From Halorhodospira abdelmalekii (GTDB taxonomy: Bacteria > Pseudomonadota > Gammaproteobacteria > Nitrococcales > Halorhodospiraceae): a stretch of DNA of 64,000 nucleotides. This document shows positions 58,113 through 64,000 of this stretch, piece by piece (positions within the stretch are counted from its first letter, which is position 1; the number at the start of each line of letters is the position of its first letter). The translations under genes were made by a program, and so were the position numbers. The DNA lies in contig NZ_NRRN01000009.1 of NCBI RefSeq assembly GCF_016583625.1, positions 1 through 64,000 of the forward strand, written 5' to 3'. Under the pieces are notes generated by a model. That model was not told where the DNA came from. It made no database searches and worked only from the letters and a program-made list of their open reading frames with translations.

Positions 58113-60494
58113 ATGTTACTAGCGGTTCTATCCGGATTCATCCTCGCCGCCTTGGTGCCGTGGCTCCATCCCCGTTTAGGGGTCCGCGCCGGCTGGTTCT
58201 ACGCGCTGTTACCGGCGGCGCTGACACTCTACTTCGCGACCTTCTTACCGCAGATCGCAGCGGGCGAGGTGGCGCACTTCCACTATACCTGGGCGCCTGG
58301 TCTCGGCCTCGACCTCTCCTTCTACGTCGACGGCTTAGCCCTGCTCTTTGCCCTGCTGATCAGCGGCATCGGCACCTTCATCCTCATCTACGCCAGCGAC
58401 TATCTCGCCGGCGATGAGCGGCAGCCGCGCTTTTACGTCCACATCTTGGCCTTTATGGCCTCGATGCTCGGGCTGGTGCTCTCCGATAACCTGATCGCGC
58501 TCTTTATCTTCTGGGAGCTGACCAGCATCACCTCCTACATGCTGATCGGTTACGACCACGAGAATGAGTACGCCCGTAAGTGCGCCCTGCAGGGGCTGAT
58601 CGTCACCTTCGGTGGTGGCCTGGCGCTGCTCGCCGGCTTTATTATGCTCGCTGTCGTCGGCGACAGCTACACGATCTCCGAACTACTGACCCAGGGCGAT
58701 ATCATCCGCGAGCACGAGTGGTATCTGCCGCTGATGCTGCTGATCTTGCTTGGCGCCTTTACCAAGTCGGCGCAGTGGCCGTTTCACTTCTGGCTGCCCA
58801 ACGCGATGGCAGCGCCGACACCGGTCTCCGCCTATCTACACTCGGCCACCATGGTCAAAGCGGGCGTCTACCTGCTCGCCCGCATGCATCCAGCGATCGG
58901 GGCGACCGAGGCGTGGATCCTGCTCTGCTCGCTGATCGGTGCCGTCACCATGGTCACCGGCGCCTACTTCGCGGTGCGCAGCACGCAGATCAAGCGGGTG
59001 CTCGCCTACACCACGGTGATGGCGCTCGGCACCCTGACCATGCTCGCCGGCATCGGCACCGAGAAGGCAATGATCGCCTTCGGCGCCTTCTTACTCGCCC
59101 ACTCGCTCTATAAGGGCGCGCTCTTCTTGGTCGCCGGGATTCTCGATCACGAGACCGGCACCAAGGATGTGCTGAAGATGCGCGGGCTGGTGCAGGCGAT
59201 GCCGATCACCGCCCTGCTTGCGGCACTCGCGGCGCTCTCGCTGGCCGGGGTGCCGCCGCTCTTCGGCTTTATCGGCAAGGAGTACATGCTAGAGGCGGCC
59301 GTCGGCGCCCCCTCCTTCGCCCTCCTGCTGACGGTGATGGCAACAGTCGCGGCGGTCTTGGTAGTGGCAGCGGCCGCAATCGTCGCTGTGCGCCCCTTCT
59401 ACGGCGAGCGCATTGAGACGCCGAAGCAGCCGCACGATCCGCCCTACGGCATGCTCGCCGGGCCGGCGGTTCTCGGGGTCTTGGGCCTGCTCTGCGGCTT
59501 GGCCCCCGGGGTGCCCGATGCGCTGCTGATCTCGGCGACCGCATCGTCGCTGGCCGGTGAGCCGATCAGCGCCAATCTGGCACTCTGGCACGGTATCAAC
59601 CTGCCGTTGCTGCTCTCGCTCTTTGCATTGGCTGCCGGTGCCCTGCTCTATCACAACTGGGAGCGGGTGCGCGGCTGGATGGGACGCGCCGACGCCCTCT
59701 ACGCCCGCGGCCCCGAGGCCGGTTACGAGCGCCTGATGCAGGGGATGATGTGGTGTGCCGATTGGCAGACACGACTGCTGCAAAACGGCTACTTGCGTCA
59801 CTACATCACGACGACGGTGCTGACCTTTGTGGTCTTGGTAGGCTACACCTTGATCACCCGCTTCGACGGCTCGCTGGCCGCCGGGCTCGATGTCCGCTTC
59901 TATGAGTGGATCGTCGCCGGGGTGCTGGTCGCCGCTGCGATCTTCGCCTGCCGCACCGCATCGCGGCTGGCTGCGGTGGCTGCCATCGGGGTGGTCGGCT
60001 TCGCCATCGCCCTGCTCTTTATCCTCTTCAGCGCCCCCGATCTGGGCACGACACAGATCCTCGTCGAGACCTTAACGGTGATCCTGCTGGTGCTGGTGCT
60101 CTTCCGCCTGCCCGGCTTTGTCAGCTTCTCGACGCGCAATCAACGCATCCGTGATGGGATCGTTGCCGCGCTGCTCGGGGTGACGGTCACCGCACTGGTC
60201 ATGACGACGATCAATTACCAGTTTGCCGATCCGATCTCGGCCTACCACCTTGAGCAGAGCGTCCCGCTGGCCCACGGCCACAACGTCGTCAACGTCATCC
60301 TCGTCGACTACCGGGCGCTCGATACCTTGGGCGAGATCTTCGTAGTCGCCCTGGCGGCCATCGGCGTCTTCGCCATGCTCAAGTACACGCTCACCGGCGA
60401 GAGCCAAGACCGCCACCGTCGGCTGACGCGCGCCCAAGAGCAAACAACGGGGGATTCAGCCGAGCGCGCAGAGGGGGAGAGGCAAGAGTCATGA
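58113..60494 (+). CDS. mrpA: Mrp Na+/H+ antiporter subunit A
   Basis: Large NuoL-like membrane subunit of the multi-subunit Mrp antiporter, which expels Na+ for H+. The 793 residues hold the antiporter core with key Glu in [18 protein letters not shown] and Lys in [20 protein letters not shown], and [13 protein letters not shown]. The C-terminal third has the MbhD/MbhE-type helices (RTLGEIFVV-like [20 protein letters not shown]). Length is that of a seven-gene Mrp system with separate MrpB. Its stop overlaps the mrpB start. Salt and pH tolerance fit the acidic proteome. Confidence 0.95.
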   Translation: MLLAVLSGFILAALVPWLHPRLGVRAGWFYALLPAALTLYFATFLPQIAAGEVAHFHYTWAPGLGLDLSFYVDGLALLFALLISGIGTFILIYASDYLAGDERQPRFYVHILAFMASMLGLVLSDNLIALFIFWELTSITSYMLIGYDHENEYARKCALQGLIVTFGGGLALLAGFIMLAVVGDSYTISELLTQGDIIREHEWYLPLMLLILLGAFTKSAQWPFHFWLPNAMAAPTPVSAYLHSATMVKAGVYLLARMHPAIGATEAWILLCSLIGAVTMVTGAYFAVRSTQIKRVLAYTTVMALGTLTMLAGIGTEKAMIAFGAFLLAHSLYKGALFLVAGILDHETGTKDVLKMRGLVQAMPITALLAALAALSLAGVPPLFGFIGKEYMLEAAVGAPSFALLLTVMATVAAVLVVAAAAIVAVRPFYGERIETPKQPHDPPYGMLAGPAVLGVLGLLCGLAPGVPDALLISATASSLAGEPISANLALWHGINLPLLLSLFALAAGALLYHNWERVRGWMGRADALYARGPEAGYERLMQGMMWCADWQTRLLQNGYLRHYITTTVLTFVVLVGYTLITRFDGSLAAGLDVRFYEWIVAGVLVAAAIFACRTASRLAAVAAIGVVGFAIALLFILFSAPDLGTTQILVETLTVILLVLVLFRLPGFVSFSTRNQRIRDGIVAALLGVTVTALVMTTINYQFADPISAYHLEQSVPLAHGHNVVNVILVDYRALDTLGEIFVVALAAIGVFAMLKYTLTGESQDRHRRLTRAQEQTTGDSAERAEGERQES

Positions 60495-60919
60495 TCCAAG
60501 CCAACTCACTGATCCTCTCGACCATGGCGCGGGTACTGCTCCCGCTCCAGCTGCTCTTTTCGGTCTTTATGCTGCTGCGCGGCCACGACTTGCCAGGCGG
60601 GGGCTTTATCGCCGGGCTGATCGCCGCGGCTGCCTTTATCCTCTACCTCTTCGCCTACGGAGTGCCGGCGGCACAGCGGCTGTTGCGCGTCGATCCGCGG
60701 ACGATCGCCGGAGTCGGCCTGGTCATCGGCACCTTGGCTGCGGTGCCGCCGATCTTCTTCGGACTGCCCTTCTTTACTGGGCTGTGGTGGTATCCCGAGC
60801 TGCCGCTGATCGGGCCGGTGAGCATCAACACGCCGCTGATCTTCGATATCGGGGTCTATCTCACGGTGGTCGGTTCGGTCTTGACCATCGCCATTTTCCT
60901 GGCGGAAGCGGAGGAGTAG
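60491..60919 (+). CDS. mrpB: Mrp antiporter subunit B
   Basis: 142 residues with four helices. It contains the family sequence [20 protein letters not shown] followed by [20 protein letters not shown]. The ATG overlaps the mrpA stop by four bases. MrpB is required for assembly and activity of the complex in studied systems. Confidence 0.93.
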   Translation: MIQANSLILSTMARVLLPLQLLFSVFMLLRGHDLPGGGFIAGLIAAAAFILYLFAYGVPAAQRLLRVDPRTIAGVGLVIGTLAAVPPIFFGLPFFTGLWWYPELPLIGPVSINTPLIFDIGVYLTVVGSVLTIAIFLAEAEE

Positions 60920-60923
60920 GCCG

Positions 60924-61271
60924 ATGGAACCGTTGATGGCCATACTCGTAGGGGTCATGTTCGCAACCGCACTCTATATGATGTTGCGCCGGTCGATCGT
61001 GAAGCTGATTATCGGCCTGATCCTTCTCTCGAACGCCGCCAACCTCCTCTTTTTTACGGCGGCTGGACTAGAGCGCGGAGCGCCCCCGTTGATTCCACTC
61101 GATGCCGAGGGACCGCTCGGGGTTGTCGCCGACCCGCTGCCGCAGGCGCTGATTCTCACCGCTATCGTCATCGCCTTCGGCGTCTTGTCGTTCGCCTTAG
61201 TCTTGATCAATAAGGCGTACCAAGTGGTGCAGGCGGACGATCTGGATCAGATGAAGGATACGGACACGTGA
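60924..61271 (+). CDS. mrpC: Mrp antiporter subunit C (NuoK-like)
   Basis: 115 residues with three helices, similar to Nuo[36 protein letters not shown] and [20 protein letters not shown]. Four bases separate it from mrpB, and its stop overlaps the mrpD start. Confidence 0.93.
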   Translation: MEPLMAILVGVMFATALYMMLRRSIVKLIIGLILLSNAANLLFFTAAGLERGAPPLIPLDAEGPLGVVADPLPQALILTAIVIAFGVLSFALVLINKAYQVVQADDLDQMKDTDT

Positions 61272-62788
61272 TGCCGCAAGTCGCCATTCCCGTTCTGCTA
61301 CCACTGCTGATGGGGGCCATTTCGCTGGCCCTGCATCGCCACGTGGCCGCTCAGCGCTGGCTCGGTGTCATCGGCACCGGTGCCTTGCTGGCGAGCACCC
61401 TGTGGCTGCTCCACACGGTCTGGCACGAAGGCGTGGTGGTGATGCACATGGGTGACTGGGAAGCGCCCTTCGGCATCACCCTGGTCGCCGACCTGCTCGG
61501 CGCCATCATGGCCGTGCTCACCGGCATCATGGGCTTTGCCACCGCGGTCTACTCAACGGCGACGACGCCGCGCGGCCACGAGCACTTCGGCCACTGGCCG
61601 CTGCTCCACCTGCTCCTCGCCGGTGTCGCCGGCGCCTTCTTGACCGGCGACATCTTCAACCTCTACGTCTGGTTTGAGGTGATGCTGCTCGCCTCCTTTG
61701 CGCTGCTGATCCTCGGCGGGGAGCGGGCGCAGATGGAGGGGGCGATCAAGTACGTCACCCTCAACCTCTTCTCGTCGATGCTCTTCCTCTCGGCGGTCGG
61801 CATCACCTACGGCTTGGTCGGCACCCTCAACATGGCCGACATCGCCGTTAAGCTCGCCGATGTCGATCAGCCAGGCTTGGTGACCGTCCTGGCCGTGATG
61901 TACATGGTCTCGTTCGGCATCAAGGCGGCCGCCTTCCCGCTCTTCTTCTGGCTGCCGGCGAGCTACCACACCCCGCCGGTCGCGGTCTCCGCCCTCTTCG
62001 CTGGGCTGCTGACCAAGGTCGGGGTCTATGCCCTCTACCGGGTCTTTACCCTGATCTTCACCCACGAGGTCGACTTTACCCACGAGATCTTGCTCTGGGG
62101 CGCCGGTCTGACCATGCTTACCGGGGTGCTCGGGGCGGCGGCTCAGTTTGAGGTGCGCCGCATCCTCTCGTTCCATATCATCAGTCAGATCGGCTACATG
62201 ATCATGGGGCTAGCGCTCTTTACGCCGCTGGCGCTGGTCGGTGGGGTCTTCTACATCGCCCACCACATCATCGTCAAAACCAACCTCTTCTTGGTCGCCG
62301 GTGCCGCCTATCGGCTGTTGGGGAGCTACGAGTTGCGTGATCTCGGCGGGCTCTACAAGCACCGCCCCTTCCTCGGCTTCCTCTTCCTGGTGCCGGCCCT
62401 CTCGCTGGCCGGGCTGCCGCCGCTCTCCGGCTTCTTGGCCAAATTCTTGGTCATTCGCGCCGGCGTCGAAGAGGCCTCGTGGGGGATTGTCTTTATCGCC
62501 CTGTTGACTGGCTTGCTGACGCTCTACTCGATGATCAAGATCTGGGGGGAGGCGTTCTGGCACGGTACGCCGGAGCACGTCCCGGAGCGCGATGTCGCCG
62601 CCCTCACCGGTGCGAGCCCCGACCGCGATCTGTGGAAGCTCTATCTGCCGATCGTCGGCCTAGCGGCGCTGACCCTCTTTATCGGGCTCTACGCGCAGCC
62701 GCTCTATGAACTCGCCGAGGCCTCGGCGAAGCAGCTGCTCGATCCGCAGATCTATATCGATGCCGTCCTAGGGGAGGGCTCGTCGTGA
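61268..62788 (+). CDS. mrpD: Mrp antiporter subunit D (NuoM/N-like)
   Basis: 506 residues with about 14 helices. The ion-path residues are visible as Glu in [20 protein letters not shown] and Lys in [20 protein letters not shown], and in [14 protein letters not shown]. It is the second large antiporter-like subunit. The start overlaps the mrpC stop and the end overlaps mrpE, so the whole set is translationally coupled. Confidence 0.95.
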   Translation: MMPQVAIPVLLPLLMGAISLALHRHVAAQRWLGVIGTGALLASTLWLLHTVWHEGVVVMHMGDWEAPFGITLVADLLGAIMAVLTGIMGFATAVYSTATTPRGHEHFGHWPLLHLLLAGVAGAFLTGDIFNLYVWFEVMLLASFALLILGGERAQMEGAIKYVTLNLFSSMLFLSAVGITYGLVGTLNMADIAVKLADVDQPGLVTVLAVMYMVSFGIKAAAFPLFFWLPASYHTPPVAVSALFAGLLTKVGVYALYRVFTLIFTHEVDFTHEILLWGAGLTMLTGVLGAAAQFEVRRILSFHIISQIGYMIMGLALFTPLALVGGVFYIAHHIIVKTNLFLVAGAAYRLLGSYELRDLGGLYKHRPFLGFLFLVPALSLAGLPPLSGFLAKFLVIRAGVEEASWGIVFIALLTGLLTLYSMIKIWGEAFWHGTPEHVPERDVAALTGASPDRDLWKLYLPIVGLAALTLFIGLYAQPLYELAEASAKQLLDPQIYIDAVLGEGSS

Positions 62789-63258
62789 TTCCATTCGCCT
62801 GGAACGTCGTGCTGGCCATGGTCTGGGTGGTGCTGACAGCGAATCTGTCGGCGACCAACGCCCTGTTCGGCTTTGTCCTCGGCTACGCTGCGATTGCCCT
62901 GATGCAGCGCCAATTCCCAGCCCTCCACGGCTACGCCCAGCGGGTCCCACGCTTTATCGGCTTTCTCTTCTTCTACGCTTGGGAGATGATCAAGGCCAAC
63001 GCCCGCGTTGCCCACGACGTCGTAACCCCCGAGTGGCAAATGCGCCCCGGGGTCATCGCCATTCCGCTGGAGGCGAAGACCGACGGCGAGATCACCGTCT
63101 TGGCCAATCTGATCAGCCTGACCCCGGGAACGCTGTCGCTCGACGTCTCCACCGACCGCCAGGTGCTCTACATCCACGCCATGTATCTCGATGACGAAGT
63201 TGAACTGCTAGAGTCGATCAAAGATCTTGAGCGGCGGGTACTGGAGGTGATGCGCTGA
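62785..63258 (+). CDS. mrpE: Mrp antiporter subunit E
   Basis: 157 residues. Three helices at the N-terminus (VVLAMVWVVLTANLSATNAL and following) and a soluble domain with ITVLANLISLTPGTLSLDVS and LYIHAMYLDD, the MrpE signature. It overlaps both neighbours by 1-4 bases. Confidence 0.93.
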   Translation: MIPFAWNVVLAMVWVVLTANLSATNALFGFVLGYAAIALMQRQFPALHGYAQRVPRFIGFLFFYAWEMIKANARVAHDVVTPEWQMRPGVIAIPLEAKTDGEITVLANLISLTPGTLSLDVSTDRQVLYIHAMYLDDEVELLESIKDLERRVLEVMR

Positions 63259-63530
63259 TGGTCGAGATCGCCACCTATCTGGTCTTCGCAATGCTCTCGG
63301 TCGCCCTGATTCTGGCCTTGGTGCGCCTGATCAAGGGGCCGATGCTGCCGAATCGCGTCGTCGCCCTGGAGTTGATCGCCTCGCTGGTCGTCGGCTTTAT
63401 CGCCGCCTACTCGATTCACACCGGCGTCGACGACTTTATCGACGTCGCCATCGTCATGGCGCTGCTGGCCTTTATGGCAGCGGTTGGGTTCGCTCGCTAT
63501 CTGGAAAAGGGAGGGCCGCGCGATGACTGA
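63258..63530 (+). CDS. mrpF: Mrp antiporter subunit F
   Basis: 90 residues, three helices, with the family core LIKGPMLPNRVVALELIASL and the conserved Asp-rich DDFIDVAIVMALLAFMAAVG. It overlaps mrpE by one base and mrpG by eight. Confidence 0.93.
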   Translation: MVEIATYLVFAMLSVALILALVRLIKGPMLPNRVVALELIASLVVGFIAAYSIHTGVDDFIDVAIVMALLAFMAAVGFARYLEKGGPRDD

Positions 63531-63939
63531 GTGGCTGCTTGAAGGCCTGACCGCGCTGATGCTGCTACTCGGCGGCGGCTTGATGCTGATTGCGGCGATC
63601 GGCGCCGTGCGCCTCCCCGATCTGCCCACCCGCCTACACGCCACCACCAAGGCCGGTGCCCTCGGCGCGGCCCTGACCATCGCCGCCGTCGCCCTGCACT
63701 TTGCCTGTATCAGCGTAACGGCGCGCGCCGCTGCGGTCATTGTCTTTATCGTGCTGACCGCCCCGGTCGCCGCCCACCTCATCGGCCGGGCCGGCTACTT
63801 TGTCGGCGTACCGCTGTGGGAAGGCACGGTCAAGGACGAACTGCGCGATCGCTACGATCCTGAGAGTCACGTACTGAGAAGCGGCCTGACCAAACAGGCG
63901 GCGGAGAGCGGCGGCAAGCAACGGGGGCGTGACGCCTAA
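63523..63939 (+). CDS. mrpG: Mrp antiporter subunit G
   Basis: About 138 residues with three helices: LTALMLLLGGGLMLIAAIGA, VRLPDLPTRLHATTKAGALG (the family signature) and AAAVIVFIVLTAPVAAHLIG. The ATG with AAGGGAGGG ahead overlaps the mrpF stop; 13 codons further upstream are open but overlap mrpF more. This closes the seven-gene operon. The last 61 bases of the window hold no further gene. Confidence 0.93.
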   Translation: MTEWLLEGLTALMLLLGGGLMLIAAIGAVRLPDLPTRLHATTKAGALGAALTIAAVALHFACISVTARAAAVIVFIVLTAPVAAHLIGRAGYFVGVPLWEGTVKDELRDRYDPESHVLRSGLTKQAAESGGKQRGRDA

Positions 63940-64000
63940 GACTGGGGGGGGGAATCTGAGGGTGGAATCCTAAAGCCCTCAAGCCCTAAAGCAACGCCTA

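Overview
The window is a continuous stretch of gammaproteobacterial chromosome, GC-rich and almost fully coding. It has no rRNA, tRNA, CRISPR array, phage or insertion sequence that I can see. Several gene orders are typical of Gammaproteobacteria: prmA - zinc-ribbon protein - fis - purH - purD, secA - argJ - Nudix/ThiE fusion next to coaE - zapD, a pilB/pilC/pilD-like set before coaE, and thiE beside hemL. A complete seven-gene Mrp antiporter operon and acidic proteins suggest a halophile or alkaliphile. I tentatively suggest the Ectothiorhodospiraceae/Chromatiales (a Halorhodospira-like organism). This is inference from content and order, not a database match.

Layout. 0-6 kb: smpB, a membrane cytochrome-c protein, then an overlapping trio (periplasmic PstS-like protein, porin-like barrel, GGDEF-EAL sensor). 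6-10.5 kb: parC and parE on the minus strand. 10.6-13 kb: xseB, ispA, folE2. 13-19 kb: a three-gene RND efflux pump, meeting a Fur-family regulator tail to tail. 19.5-21 kb: an SrkA-like kinase and a small membrane protein. 21.1-24.4 kb: an M23-family protein, a bactofilin, a ParM-like actin and a phasin. 24.7-38.3 kb, all minus strand: purD, purH, fis, a zinc-ribbon protein, prmA, a conserved hypothetical, ppa, ubiX, mpl, two membrane proteins, hemL and thiE. 38.4-44.6 kb: an MFS transporter, rhlB, a CBS protein, a MotA/MotB-like pair and a rhomboid protease. 44.7-49.7 kb: short PilB/GspE, PilC/GspF, PilD, CoaE, ZapD. 49.7-57.8 kb: MutT-ThiE fusion, argJ, secA, a DciA-like protein, an acyltransferase and a DUF1631 protein. 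58.1-63.9 kb: mrpABCDEFG.

Most genes are housekeeping: ribosome rescue, chromosome decatenation, purine, folate, isoprenoid, heme, thiamine, arginine and CoA synthesis, peptidoglycan recycling, protein export and cell division. The parts most worth a second look are four. First, the M23-bactofilin-actin-phasin block looks like a cytoskeletal module of unknown job. Second, a chain of 11-bp repeats in front of zapD forms three overlapping four-codon mini-ORFs that run into the zapD start. Third, at least eleven loci between 26 and 58 kb, mostly intergenic, carry fresh short tandem duplications. Fourth, a DedA-LssY membrane protein has a PAP2 domain that has lost its catalytic motifs. No stretch longer than 300 bases lacks a gene; shorter gaps are described where they hold something.
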